Positions 1 to 8,146 of a stretch of 31,841 nt of DNA are shown piece by piece (position 1 is the first letter of the stretch; the number at the start of each line of letters is the position of its first letter). The notes under the pieces were generated by a model that was given only the letters and a program-made list of their open reading frames with translations, searched no databases and was not told the DNA's origin. Origin of the DNA: CAZRIP01 sp964600165 (GTDB lineage Bacteria; Elusimicrobiota; Elusimicrobia; UBA1565; UBA9628); NCBI GenBank assembly GCA_964600165.1, contig CAZRIP010000029.1, positions 1-31,841 on the forward strand, in the 5' to 3' direction. Made by a program: the position numbers and the translations under genes.

Positions 1-161
1 ATGGGGGAGGCCGCCAGGTTCGGAAGCGGCCGCGACCACTCGAGCGCGGGCGGGGCGTAGAGCGCCGGGACGACCGGCAGGCGGCCGGGCGCGCCGGCGG
101 GCGCGAGCTCCGTCGCGAACGCGGCGCAGACGAGGACGACGAGGGCCTGTAGGGTCGCCAT
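1..161 (-). CDS. secreted protein, N-terminal fragment, unknown function
   Basis: The reading frame opens with ATG at 161 on the minus strand and runs without a stop to the window edge, giving about 53 residues. The first 20 or so residues (MATLQALVVLVCAAFA) look like a signal peptide, followed by a Pro/Ala-rich stretch ending near WSRPLPNLAASP. Nothing in the visible part identifies a family, so no function is proposed. A consensus-like -10 (TATACT) lies 12 bases upstream of the ATG, which supports this start and a separate transcription unit from the kinase gene that ends at 234. Start and secretion are fairly well supported; function is unknown and the gene is cut by the window edge. Confidence 0.6.
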   Translation of the reverse strand, partial: MATLQALVVLVCAAFATELAPAGAPGRLPVVPALYAPPALEWSRPLPNLAASP

Positions 162-173
162 CGGGACGTTTTT

Positions 174-179
174 AGTATA
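174..179 (-). promoter_or_regulatory. -10 element of the secreted-protein gene at 161
   Basis: TATACT on the minus strand, 12 bases before the ATG at 161. No convincing -35 is seen at 16-18 bp. The predicted leader would be only about 5 bases long. Confidence 0.5.
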
Positions 180-198
180 GCCCCGGAATCGGATCGGC

Positions 199-222
199 GC
201 CAGGCTTGAAACGGCGCCTGGC
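199..222. terminator. weak hairpin downstream of the PAS kinase gene
   Basis: GCCAGGC (199-205) is the reverse complement of GCCTGGC (216-222), giving a 7-bp stem and a 10-base loop just past the kinase stop codon at 234-236. There is no U-tract after it on the minus strand, so it could be a rho-assisted terminator or chance in GC-rich DNA. Confidence 0.3.
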
Positions 223-233
223 ACCGCTTTGAG

Positions 234-2111
234 TTATTTCCCGGCGGGGACGGTGAAGCCGAAGACGGTGCCCTTGGACGAACTCTCGACCGTGACGCGG
301 CCGCCCCAGCCTTCGACGAGCTTCTTGACGATCGACAGGCCCAGGCCGGTGCCCTCGACCTTGCGCGGCTGGCCGGCGCGCTGGAAGCGCTGGAAGATCT
401 TGGGCAGGTCTTCTTTCGGGATGCCGAAGCCGGTATCGGCGACGGAGATTTCGACGAGGCGGCCTTTCGCGCGCGCGCCGAGGACGACGCGGCCCATCGG
501 CCGGTTGTACTTGATCGCGTTGCCGACGAGATTTTGGAGCGTCTGGTCGAGCTGGTCCCAGTCGGCGCGGACCTTGATCGACTTCGCGATCGCGATCTTG
601 GCCTGGAGTCCCTTGTTGGCGAGCAGCGGCTCGTACGCCGAGAGGAATTTCGCGCAGAACTCGCGCAGCGCGATCGTCTCGGCGCGGCTCTTTTTCTGCC
701 CGGAGTCGAGGGCGGAGAGATGCAGGATGTTCTCGACGAGCTTGCCCAGGCGCTCCCCGTGCCGCTGGATGATCTCGACGAACTTCTTGCGATTGCGCTT
801 GTCGTCGAGGCCGCCGGAGAGAAGCGTCTCGGCGAAGCCGCGGATCGCCGCGATCGGCGTGCGCAGCTCGTGGCTGACGTTGGCGATGAGCTCCTGCTGC
901 ACGGCCTCCTTGCGCCGGAGGTCGGCCGCCTCTTGCGCGAGCCGCGCCTCCGTGAGGTCCCGGGTGATCTTGGCGAAGCCCTGGAGCGCGCCGTCCTCGC
1001 CGCGCAGCGCGGTGACGAGCGTGTGGGCCCAGAACCGGCTGCCGTCTTTTCTCAAGCGCCAGCCCTCGGCCTCCATGCGCCCGTGGCGCTCCGCCTTTTC
1101 GAGCTCGGCTCGCGGACGGCCGGCCTTGCGGTCGCCGGGAACGAAGAACTTCGAGTAAGGCTGGCCGACGATCTCGTCGTTCTCGTAGCCCTTGAGCCTG
1201 CGCGCCCCCTCGTTCCAGGTCGCGACCTTGCCTTCGGCGTCGAGCAAATAGATCGCGTACTCGCGCACGCTCTCGATGAAGAGCTTGTAGCGCGTCTCGA
1301 AGTCGGCGAGCTCGCGGCGCAGCATCTTGCGCTCGGTCTCATCTTGGATCATCAAGATGAGCGTCGGGACCGTGTCGCCGGGCAGCGCGATCAGCTCGGC
1401 GCTGACGAGCGCGGACTTGGGCTGGCCCGAGCGGTGGCGCAAGACCAGCTCGACGTTGCGCACCGAGCGGCGGGCCTGGAGCAGCTCCATGAACTTCACG
1501 CGCTCCTCGGGCTCGGACCAGACGCCGAGCTCGAGCGACGTCCGGCCGACCATCTCGTGGCGGCTGTAGCCGAAGAAGTGGGCGAAGCGCTCGTTGACGG
1601 TCAGCAGGCGCCCGCTTTCGAGCTCGCCGACGCCGATGGCGAGCGGGCTCGACAGGAACATCTTGGCGAAGCGCTGCTCGCTCAACGCGACGGCTTGCTC
1701 GGCCTTGCGGCGCGCCGTGGCGTCGCGAAACACCGCGACGGCGCCGGAGACGGTCGCGCCGGAATCGGAGAAGAGCGGGGAGGCCTCGATGTGGATCCAA
1801 CGGCCCTCGGGGATCGCGGCGTCGCGCAGATAGAACTCGTCCGAGCATTCCCGGCCCTCGCGCAGCGCGCGCTCGAGCGGGAAGTCCTCGATCCGCTGAG
1901 GCCGGCCGCCGGACGCCAAGCGCACTTCGTGGCGCTCGACCCACCGCTCGAAGTCGTCGAAGTGGGTCCAGACGCCGGCGATGCGCTCGGCGGCCTCGTT
2001 GAAGAGGATGAGCTTGCCGTCCTTGCCGACGACGGCGACGCCGTCCGGAAGGCGGTCGAGCACGGCGCGCAGCATCACGTCGTCGAGACTTCTCGGGATG
2101 ACCTCGATCAT
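234..2111 (-). CDS. soluble three-PAS sensor histidine kinase
   Basis: A 625-residue kinase. Three PAS/PAC units are visible at about 12-135, 143-265 and 273-395. They are followed by a HisKA domain with the phospho-acceptor H414 (ANVSHELRTPIAAIRG), then a HATPase_c domain with the N-box N531 (NLVGNAIKYN), G1 DTGFGIP at 559-565 and G2 GTGLGLS at 587-593. All catalytic boxes look intact. There is no signal peptide or membrane segment, so it should sense a cytoplasmic cue through its PAS domains. It begins one base after the alaS stop (TAG-C-ATG), so it is probably cotranscribed and translationally coupled with alaS. No response regulator gene is adjacent, so the partner is unknown. The domain calls rest on clear motifs; the signal it detects cannot be read from the sequence. 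Confidence 0.93.
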   Translation of the reverse strand: MIEVIPRSLDDVMLRAVLDRLPDGVAVVGKDGKLILFNEAAERIAGVWTHFDDFERWVERHEVRLASGGRPQRIEDFPLERALREGRECSDEFYLRDAAIPEGRWIHIEASPLFSDSGATVSGAVAVFRDATARRKAEQAVALSEQRFAKMFLSSPLAIGVGELESGRLLTVNERFAHFFGYSRHEMVGRTSLELGVWSEPEERVKFMELLQARRSVRNVELVLRHRSGQPKSALVSAELIALPGDTVPTLILMIQDETERKMLRRELADFETRYKLFIESVREYAIYLLDAEGKVATWNEGARRLKGYENDEIVGQPYSKFFVPGDRKAGRPRAELEKAERHGRMEAEGWRLRKDGSRFWAHTLVTALRGEDGALQGFAKITRDLTEARLAQEAADLRRKEAVQQELIANVSHELRTPIAAIRGFAETLLSGGLDDKRNRKKFVEIIQRHGERLGKLVENILHLSALDSGQKKSRAETIALREFCAKFLSAYEPLLANKGLQAKIAIAKSIKVRADWDQLDQTLQNLVGNAIKYNRPMGRVVLGARAKGRLVEISVADTGFGIPKEDLPKIFQRFQRAGQPRKVEGTGLGLSIVKKLVEGWGGRVTVESSSKGTVFGFTVPAGK

Positions 2112-2112
2112 G

Positions 2113-4722
2113 CTACTTGACGCATCCCGCCAGGCTCGAGACGATCTCGTCCCAGTCGCCGTCGGCCGCGCCGCCTTGCGCGAAGTCCGCGCGCCCGCCG
2201 GCGGAGCCGCCGCGCGCGGCGGCGAAGGCCTTGGCGATCTTGGCCGCGTCGACGCCTTTGAGGTCGGAGGTGGCCGTCAGCACAAAGGAAAGCTTTCCCA
2301 GCGCAGGGGCGGCGAGGAAGACCAGGCCGCTGCCGAGCTCGGCCTTGGCCTTGTCGGCCAGGCCGCGCAGGGATTTCGGATCGGCGCCTTCTAATCGCTC
2401 GGCGGCGAGCTTGAGGCTTCCGACCTGGACGATTTTGCGCCCCGCTCCCGCTTGCGCGGCGAGCTTTTGCGAGCGCAGACGTCCGACGAGCTCCTTGAGC
2501 TCCTTCTCCTTGATCCGGAGAGCGGATTCCGAGGCGTCCTCGGCCGATTCTTGCGCCTTGCCGCCGAGCTTGTGGACCTCCTCGAGCAGCTCGCGCTCCT
2601 TCGCGCGCAATTGCGACTTGGTCTGCTCGCCTTCGGTCGCTTTTAGGCGTTCGTAATCCTCCACCGCTTTGCCGGCGACCGCCTCGATGCGTCGCACGCC
2701 GGCGGAGACCGACGACTCCTTCAAGATCTTGAAGCGCCCGAGCTCGCCCGTGTCCTTGCAGTGCGTGCCGCCGCAGAGCTCGAGCGAGTAGCGGTCCTTC
2801 GGGTCGGCCCAGCCTTTGGGGCCGATCAAGACCATGCGCGGCTTCTCGCCGTAGGTCTCGCCGAGCAGCATCACGGCGCCGGCGGCCTTGGCCTTGTCCA
2901 TGGTCCCGACTTGAGTCTCAATAAGGTCCTTCTTGCCGATTTCGGAAGTGACGGCCGTTTCTAAGGCGTTGAGCTGCTCGGGGTCGAGCGCTTTGGGGTG
3001 AGTGTAGTCGAAGCGCAGCTTGTCGGCGCCGACGTAGGAGCCCGCTTGGCGCACGTGCGCCCCCAACAGGCGGCGCAGGGCCTCGTTGAGCAAATGGGTG
3101 CCGGTGTGATGAGGCGCGACGTAGCCGCGGCGCACGGCGTCGACTTTCGCGAGCACCCGCTCTCCCACGAGAAACTGATGCTTGCCTTCGACCACGTGCA
3201 GGATCGCCGTGCCTTGCTTCTGCGTGTCGGCGACGCGGGCCAAGACGGTCTTCCCGTCGGCGGAATAGATCTTGCCCTCGTCGCCGACTTGGCCGCCGCC
3301 CTCGGGATAGAACGGCGTCTTGTCGAGGACGACGACGCCGTTCTGAAAGGCGACGACGACGGCTTGCTCCTCGAGCGAGCCGTAGCCCGTGAACTCCGTC
3401 TGAAAATCGCCGGAGACCTTGAAAGCCTTTTCGCCCGAGCCCTTCCACGAGGAGCGGGCGGTTTCCGACGCCTTCTCGGACGCGGCCTTGAAGCCTTCGT
3501 CGTCGACGGAGATCCCTTTCTGAAGGCAAATCTCTTTCGTCAGCTCGAGCGGGAAGCCGTACGTCTCGTAAAGGGAGAACGCCTCTTCGCCCGTCAGCGT
3601 CTTGCCTGCCTTCGACAGCAGCTTCGCCAACTGCGCCTCGCCGGTGGCGAGCGTCTGCAGGAAATTCTCCTCTTCGGCCTTGAGCGTGCCCTTGATCTCG
3701 GGCAGCGCGGAGACGGTATCCGGATAGGCCTCGCGGAAGATCTCGCCGACGGAGTCGACGAGGCGGTGCAGGAACGGCTTGTTGTGCCCGAGCAGCTGGC
3801 CGTAGCGCAGCGCGCGCCGGATCAAGCGCCGCAGCACGTAGCCGCGGTCGACGTTCGACGGGATCACGCCCTCGGCCATCAGCATCGCCGCGGCGCGCGA
3901 ATGGTCGGCGATCACGCGAAACGCAAGCTCGGTCTGCGCGTCCTTGCGCGGGTCGACGCTCAGGATGTGCGCGGCCGTCATCACGATGGGGGAGAAGAGG
4001 TCGGTGTCGAACGGGGACACTCGGCCTTGTATTGAGAAGAGCAGGCGCTCCAGGCCCATGCCGGTGTCGATGTTTTTCTTAGGCAGCGGCTTGAGGCTTC
4101 CGTCCGGCTGCCGGTCGAACTGCATGAAGACGTTGTTCCAGATCTCGAGGTAGCGGTCGCAGTCGCAGCCCACGCCGCAGTTCGGCCGCTCGCAGGCGAA
4201 CTGCGGGCCGCGGTCGATGTAGATCTCGGAGCACGGCCCGCACGGGCCCGTCGGTCCGGCCGACCAGAAGTTGGAGTCCTCGCCCAGGCGCACGACGGGA
4301 TTCTTGATCGACTGCTTCTTCCAGATCGACTCCGCCTCCTCGTCGTCCTTGAAGACGGTCGGGTGCAGGCGCTTGGGATCGAAGCCCATCTCCGCGGTCA
4401 GGAATTCCCAGGCCCAGGCGATGGCGTCTTCCTTGAAATAGTCGCCGAACGAGAAGTTTCCGAGCATCTCGAAGAACGTGAGATGGCGCAAGGTCGTGCC
4501 GACGCGCTCGATGTCCGTCGTGCGGAAGCACTTCTGGCAAGACGTGGCGCGCGAGAGATCGGTCTTGAGCCCGAGGAAGTACGGCTTGAACGGCACCATG
4601 CCCGCGGAGTTGAACATCAGCGTCGCGTCGCCCTGCGGGATCAGCGGCGCCGAGGGGCGCGGCGAGTGCCCGCGCGAGACGAAAAAATCCAAATAGGCTT
4701 TTCGGACGCGAGCGGATTCCAT
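2113..4722 (-). CDS. alaS: alanine--tRNA ligase
   Basis: Cytoplasmic enzyme that charges tRNA(Ala) with alanine. The 869-residue length is normal for a full bacterial AlaS with catalytic, tRNA-recognition, editing and C-Ala domains. Class II motifs are present in the first 240 residues (RHLTFFEMLGNFSFGDYF near 79-96; GMGLERLLF at 221-229). The editing-domain zinc ligands are H539, H543 (HTGTH), C650 and H654 (CGGTH). Residues 678-745 are Lys/Glu-rich and likely coiled coil before the C-Ala domain. Start chosen at ATG 4722 (MESARVRKAYLDFF), which matches the family N-terminus. A TATAAT box lies 11 bases upstream. The PAS histidine kinase gene follows after a single base. Confidence 0.98.
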   Translation of the reverse strand: MESARVRKAYLDFFVSRGHSPRPSAPLIPQGDATLMFNSAGMVPFKPYFLGLKTDLSRATSCQKCFRTTDIERVGTTLRHLTFFEMLGNFSFGDYFKEDAIAWAWEFLTAEMGFDPKRLHPTVFKDDEEAESIWKKQSIKNPVVRLGEDSNFWSAGPTGPCGPCSEIYIDRGPQFACERPNCGVGCDCDRYLEIWNNVFMQFDRQPDGSLKPLPKKNIDTGMGLERLLFSIQGRVSPFDTDLFSPIVMTAAHILSVDPRKDAQTELAFRVIADHSRAAAMLMAEGVIPSNVDRGYVLRRLIRRALRYGQLLGHNKPFLHRLVDSVGEIFREAYPDTVSALPEIKGTLKAEEENFLQTLATGEAQLAKLLSKAGKTLTGEEAFSLYETYGFPLELTKEICLQKGISVDDEGFKAASEKASETARSSWKGSGEKAFKVSGDFQTEFTGYGSLEEQAVVVAFQNGVVVLDKTPFYPEGGGQVGDEGKIYSADGKTVLARVADTQKQGTAILHVVEGKHQFLVGERVLAKVDAVRRGYVAPHHTGTHLLNEALRRLLGAHVRQAGSYVGADKLRFDYTHPKALDPEQLNALETAVTSEIGKKDLIETQVGTMDKAKAAGAVMLLGETYGEKPRMVLIGPKGWADPKDRYSLELCGGTHCKDTGELGRFKILKESSVSAGVRRIEAVAGKAVEDYERLKATEGEQTKSQLRAKERELLEEVHKLGGKAQESAEDASESALRIKEKELKELVGRLRSQKLAAQAGAGRKIVQVGSLKLAAERLEGADPKSLRGLADKAKAELGSGLVFLAAPALGKLSFVLTATSDLKGVDAAKIAKAFAAARGGSAGGRADFAQGGAADGDWDEIVSSLAGCVK

Positions 4723-4733
4723 GGGGAGAAGCG

Positions 4734-4739
4734 ATTATA
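4734..4739 (-). promoter_or_regulatory. -10 element of alaS
   Basis: Perfect TATAAT on the minus strand, 11 bases before the alaS ATG. A -35 is not obvious at 16-18 bp. The transcript would start about 5 bases before the ATG, too close for a Shine-Dalgarno sequence to act. Confidence 0.6.
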
Positions 4740-4756
4740 GCAAAAGGTCCGGCGGG

Positions 4757-6577
4757 CTATTCGATGATCCCCTTGATGCGCGCGAGGAGTCCTTTCTCCC
4801 CGGCCTTCTCGGGCCGTCCGAAGCGGCGCATCACCGCCTCGGCGCGCCGGTTGCCGCGCGCGCGGGCCTCGTCGGCTTGCGGGTTCGCATAGCCGGCGCT
4901 CTCGAAGTTGATCACGAGCAGCACGCGGCGGCCCGTCCAGCCCGTCGGCGAGGCGTGTACGGCGCCGACGGCGCCGAGCCTCCAGGCGCGATCGACGGCG
5001 GTCTGCGCGACGGCGACGCCGGGCGGGACGTGGATCAGACGGACCCCGCCCGAGGAGTCGTCGAAGACGTCGGTGCCCGGCCCCTCCAGCGAGAAGGTGA
5101 CCGTGAGATAGCGTGAGTCGACGTGCGGCGTGGGCACGCCCGGCTGGAAGCGGCCGTCCGCGGCCGGGTATTCGATCCGAAGGCCGGCCTTGGCCGGCAC
5201 GATGTTCTCGCCGGGCGCGGCGAGATTGAGCAGGTGCGTCATCCGCGCGATGAAAGCGCGCGCGCGGCCGTCCTTCCAGCCGTCGTAATCCGGGCGCGAG
5301 CGCCGTAGGCCTTCGCCGGGTCTCTCGAACAGCTCGATTTCCGAAGTGGACTTCACGCCGGACACCGACGCGAGCAGCGCGCGCGCCAGCGCGGGGTCCA
5401 TCACGCCGCCGGCGGAAAGCAGCACGAAGCCGTCCTTGCGCAGCCGCGCGAGTTGAGCGTCGAGCTCCGGAGAGACCGGCTGCGCGGCGGCCTCGCGCGC
5501 GTAGCGCGCCTCGGCGGTCTCGGGCGGACCGCGCGCCGGGGGGAAGTCTCCGGCGAACTTCTCAGGATCCGCGGCCACGTCCTCGTAGTGCTTGAGGACG
5601 GTCTCGAAGTTCGCGCGCAGCTCGGCGGGCAGCAGCGCGTAGTCCGGGCTGTCGCGCATCGGCTTGAGGAAATTGATCGAGCCCTTCGCCAGCGCGAGGG
5701 AGGGCGCCTTGATCTCGTTGGCGAGACCGCGCACTTGGCGGTCGGCGTAGGCCGGATCCGCGACGTAGGAGGCCATCTTATCCGCGAAGGCCAGGCGCCG
5801 CGACCAGGTCGACGCCCAATCTCCGTTGCGCGGGAACTCCTTGACGAGCATCGCCTTGGCCTCGTCGACGAGCTCGGCCGCGCGCTTGGGATCGGGAGAA
5901 AAGTCCGTGGCCTTGATCAGTGCCTTGAGCTGGCCGGCGGTGAAGCCGTATTCGGACGAGAACGCGTCGACGAGCTGGCGCGTGCTCGGGTCGTCCGAGA
6001 TGTAATCGAGGGTCCGGTCGACGCTCGCCGGCGTCAGGGGCTCGCGCCGAGGATCGACGTCGTGAAGCGCGGCCGCGAGGACCAAGAGCGCGCGCTGCTC
6101 GCGCGAGAGCTTGTCGGCCTCGGGGCTTTCGGCCAGCCGCGCCGCCAGCGCGGCGACGTCGTAGGTGTGGTGCAGCCCGTGATAGGCCAGGTCCTGCGGC
6201 CCGGGATGGCGGCCGGGCGCGGCGAGGTAGTCCTGGAGCTTCTCGATGAGCGCCGTCTTGACGCCGGCGCGCGCGAGCGCGACGGCGAAGTAGGGCCGAG
6301 CCGCGACGGCGCGCCCCGCGGCCTCGGGCGCCGCGGCGTAGGCCTGCGGCGAGGCTTGCGTCCAAGCGGAGGCGGCCGCGTCCGGGGCGGGCGCGGTGAT
6401 CGAGACGTCGGCGCCGGAAGGGATCGCCGACGCCGGAAGGTCGAGCGAGCCGGCCGGAGCCGCGACCGGCGCGACCGTCGGCGTGAGCGGCGCCTCCGCC
6501 ACGATCGGCTCGACGCGATCGGCCGTCCGGGCCGCGGGGACGAGAAAAGCGAGCGCGGCGAGAAGCAGAGGGGCCAT
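4757..6577 (-). CDS. secreted fusion: PDE-like HD domain plus 2OG-oxygenase/DUF1826-like domain
   Basis: 606 residues. Residues 1-19 look like a signal peptide, followed by a Pro/Ala-rich linker to about 95. Residues 100-335 form an HD-type metal phosphohydrolase: YHGLHHTYDV (132-141) matches the first signature of class I cyclic nucleotide phosphodiesterases, LHDVD (171-175) the second, and D266 (FADK) is a candidate fourth metal ligand. From about 370, a second domain carries H485-x-D487, then GPGTDVF (499-505), then H541 (AVHASPTGW) with R550/R551 about ten residues later. That spacing is the HxD...H...R pattern of double-stranded beta-helix Fe(II)/2OG enzymes, and the wording resembles DUF1826. 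Both metal sites look intact. A promoter ends 6 bases before the ATG. The substrate is unknown, and this pairing on a secreted protein is unusual. Alternative: the second domain could be a non-catalytic cupin. Confidence 0.8.
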   Translation of the reverse strand: MAPLLLAALAFLVPAARTADRVEPIVAEAPLTPTVAPVAAPAGSLDLPASAIPSGADVSITAPAPDAAASAWTQASPQAYAAAPEAAGRAVAARPYFAVALARAGVKTALIEKLQDYLAAPGRHPGPQDLAYHGLHHTYDVAALAARLAESPEADKLSREQRALLVLAAALHDVDPRREPLTPASVDRTLDYISDDPSTRQLVDAFSSEYGFTAGQLKALIKATDFSPDPKRAAELVDEAKAMLVKEFPRNGDWASTWSRRLAFADKMASYVADPAYADRQVRGLANEIKAPSLALAKGSINFLKPMRDSPDYALLPAELRANFETVLKHYEDVAADPEKFAGDFPPARGPPETAEARYAREAAAQPVSPELDAQLARLRKDGFVLLSAGGVMDPALARALLASVSGVKSTSEIELFERPGEGLRRSRPDYDGWKDGRARAFIARMTHLLNLAAPGENIVPAKAGLRIEYPAADGRFQPGVPTPHVDSRYLTVTFSLEGPGTDVFDDSSGGVRLIHVPPGVAVAQTAVDRAWRLGAVGAVHASPTGWTGRRVLLVINFESAGYANPQADEARARGNRRAEAVMRRFGRPEKAGEKGLLARIKGIIE

Positions 6578-6583
6578 CGCTTG

Positions 6584-6612
6584 AGGATAACAGGGCGCCC
6601 GCGCGCGTGCAA
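6584..6612 (-). promoter_or_regulatory. promoter of the HD/DUF1826-like gene
   Basis: On the minus strand TTGCAC (6612-6607), a 17-bp spacer and TATCCT (6589-6584), followed by six bases and the ATG at 6577. The geometry puts the start of transcription at or next to the start codon, so a leaderless mRNA is expected. Confidence 0.55.
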
Positions 6613-6660
6613 GGGGCGCTTATTAAAGGAATGCACGGTCCGATCGTCGTCCGGGCGGCA

Positions 6661-6689
6661 TTGACACCCAAGCGCCCTTCTGTTATAAC
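6661..6689 (+). promoter_or_regulatory. sigma70-type promoter of the M23/bactofilin operon
   Basis: TTGACA (6661-6666), exactly 17 bp, then TATAAC (6684-6689): eleven of twelve consensus positions. It faces the M23 gene (GTG at 6717) and should drive the genes to 12199. It is back-to-back with the minus-strand promoter at 6584-6612. The leader is about 21 bases and has no clear Shine-Dalgarno near the GTG. Confidence 0.85.
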
Positions 6690-6716
6690 ATCCAAGGTCG
6701 TATCCGAAAAAGCCCA

Positions 6717-7706
6717 GTGGACCTTCATCGAAAGCTGTTGGCGTATTTGGAGCGGAAGATCACGGTCTTGATCATCCCCCAAACGGACCTCAAGCCCTGG
6801 CGATGGCAGTGCTCCACGGCGTTCTTCCTGCTCGCCCTCGGCTTATGGTCCGGCTTGACCGTTTGGGCGGGCTTCATCTGCGGCCGCCACGTCGATTATT
6901 GGATCACCAAGGCCGACAACCAGGTGATGATGACCAAGCTCAACCTCCTGGCCCAGGACATGGACCGCTCGCGCGAGGTCCTGGAGATGGCGCGCGCCAC
7001 CGACGAGCAGCTGCGGGTCTTGCTGTCGCTGTCGCGGCGCAGCGACATCGTCCAAGGCGAGACGGCGGTCGGAGGCCCCACGGCCGCCGATCGGGGGCTC
7101 GTGCGCCAGCTCCTGGCCGGCCCGGCCAAGATCAGCCAGGCCGATTGGCACCGTCAGATCGCTTCGCTCCGGGAAGAGTCCTACAAGCGGCTGGCGAGCT
7201 TCCAAGAGATCTCCTGGTACATCTCCAACCAGCGCACCCTTTACCACGCCACGCCGAGCATGTGGCCGACGGAAGGCCAGATCACGTCGCTTTTCGGCTA
7301 CCGCATCGACCCGATCATGCGCCAGTCGGGCGAGTCGGGCGAGTTTCACTCGGGAGTGGACATCGCTAATTCGGCCGACACGCTCATTTACTCGACGGCC
7401 GACGGCACGGTGCGCGCGGCGGGCTGGTCGCACGGCTACGGCAACATGATCGTCATCGACCACGGCTACGGCATCTCCACTCTTTACGGCCACACGGCCA
7501 AAGCCCTCGTCAAGACCGGCGATCGCGTCACGCGCGGCCAAGTCATCGCGTACATGGGCACGACGGGCCGGTCGACGGGCGCCCATCTCCACTACGAGGT
7601 CTGGCAGCACGGCCGGCCGGTCAATCCGATGATCTATCTGAAAGTGCGCTCGGGCGCCGACCTTCTCTCCTCCAAGCCGGAGCCGGTCACGCCGGCGGGA
7701 CGCTGA
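6717..7706 (+). CDS. M23 family (LytM-type) peptidoglycan endopeptidase, membrane anchored
   Basis: 329 residues. One membrane segment at about 34-56 follows a short cytoplasmic N-terminus, then a likely coiled coil at 65-110, then a periplasmic M23 domain at 190-305. The zinc-site residues are present: H211 and D215 (HSGVD) and H290-x-H292 (HLHYEV), with H259 (YGHT) as the general catalytic His. The family cuts peptide cross-links in peptidoglycan. The start is GTG at 6717, the first start codon after the promoter; no ribosome-binding site is evident. The bactofilin ATG follows two bases after this stop. M23 endopeptidase next to bactofilin is the recurring cell-shape pair (for example Csd1 and CcmA in Helicobacter), so a role in localised wall remodelling is a good inference. 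Confidence 0.93.
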   Translation: MDLHRKLLAYLERKITVLIIPQTDLKPWRWQCSTAFFLLALGLWSGLTVWAGFICGRHVDYWITKADNQVMMTKLNLLAQDMDRSREVLEMARATDEQLRVLLSLSRRSDIVQGETAVGGPTAADRGLVRQLLAGPAKISQADWHRQIASLREESYKRLASFQEISWYISNQRTLYHATPSMWPTEGQITSLFGYRIDPIMRQSGESGEFHSGVDIANSADTLIYSTADGTVRAAGWSHGYGNMIVIDHGYGISTLYGHTAKALVKTGDRVTRGQVIAYMGTTGRSTGAHLHYEVWQHGRPVNPMIYLKVRSGADLLSSKPEPVTPAGR

Positions 7707-7708
7707 GC

Positions 7709-8119
7709 ATGGCCGTCTTCTCCGGGAAAGGGGAACACTTGGACAATCGCGAGACCGTCACGCTCGTCGGCGAAGAGGCTTATTTCCACGGCGTGCTCGC
7801 CGCCAAGGGCTCGCTGCGCGTCGAGGGCGTGGTCGAGGGCGACATCACCGACGCCGTGAGCGTCGAGGTCGGCAAGAAGGGGCGCATCAAGGGCAACGTC
7901 GCCGCCGAGACGCTGTCGATCGCGGGCGCCGTCGAGGGCGACATCGTCTGCTCTCGCTCGATCGAAGTCCTCGCCAACGGCCGCTTGACCGGCAACATCC
8001 GCACTCCCAGCTTGCGCATCGAGGAAGGCTCTTTTTTCGAAGGCAATTGCGCGATGGCGTCCTCGGAAGAGGGCGCGTCGGGCCGCGCCGAATCCTACCA
8101 CTCCGCCGAGCGCTCTTAA
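7709..8119 (+). CDS. bactofilin (polymer-forming cytoskeletal protein)
   Basis: 136 residues. The core from about 20 to 115 is a right-handed beta-helix made of short repeats with regular Gly and small hydrophobics (GVLAAKGSLRVEGVVEGDI; KGRIKGNVAAETLSIAGAVE), the hallmark of bactofilins. The tails are short and Ser/Glu-rich. There is no signal peptide, as expected for a cytoplasmic polymer that lies on the inner membrane. ATG at 7709 begins two bases after the M23 stop. The context points to scaffolding of the M23 endopeptidase encoded just upstream. Confidence 0.95.
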   Translation: MAVFSGKGEHLDNRETVTLVGEEAYFHGVLAAKGSLRVEGVVEGDITDAVSVEVGKKGRIKGNVAAETLSIAGAVEGDIVCSRSIEVLANGRLTGNIRTPSLRIEEGSFFEGNCAMASSEEGASGRAESYHSAERS

Positions 8120-8146
8120 CCTCGGCCTTTTCTAGAAACCAAACCC

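Noticed and set aside
178..188. Extra Cys cluster in AlaS (C178, C182, C186, C188) as a novel insertion
   Set aside because: On recall the same Cys-rich segment occurs in many ordinary bacterial AlaS proteins; the numbers given here are residues of AlaS, not bases.
142..229. CRISPR or tandem DNA repeat array anywhere in the window
   Set aside because: I saw no regularly spaced identical repeats; the Tyr-protein repeats are at the protein level and diverged at the DNA level.
534..2120. 528-codon open frame on the plus strand
   Set aside because: Antisense shadow of the PAS kinase; charged low-complexity product.
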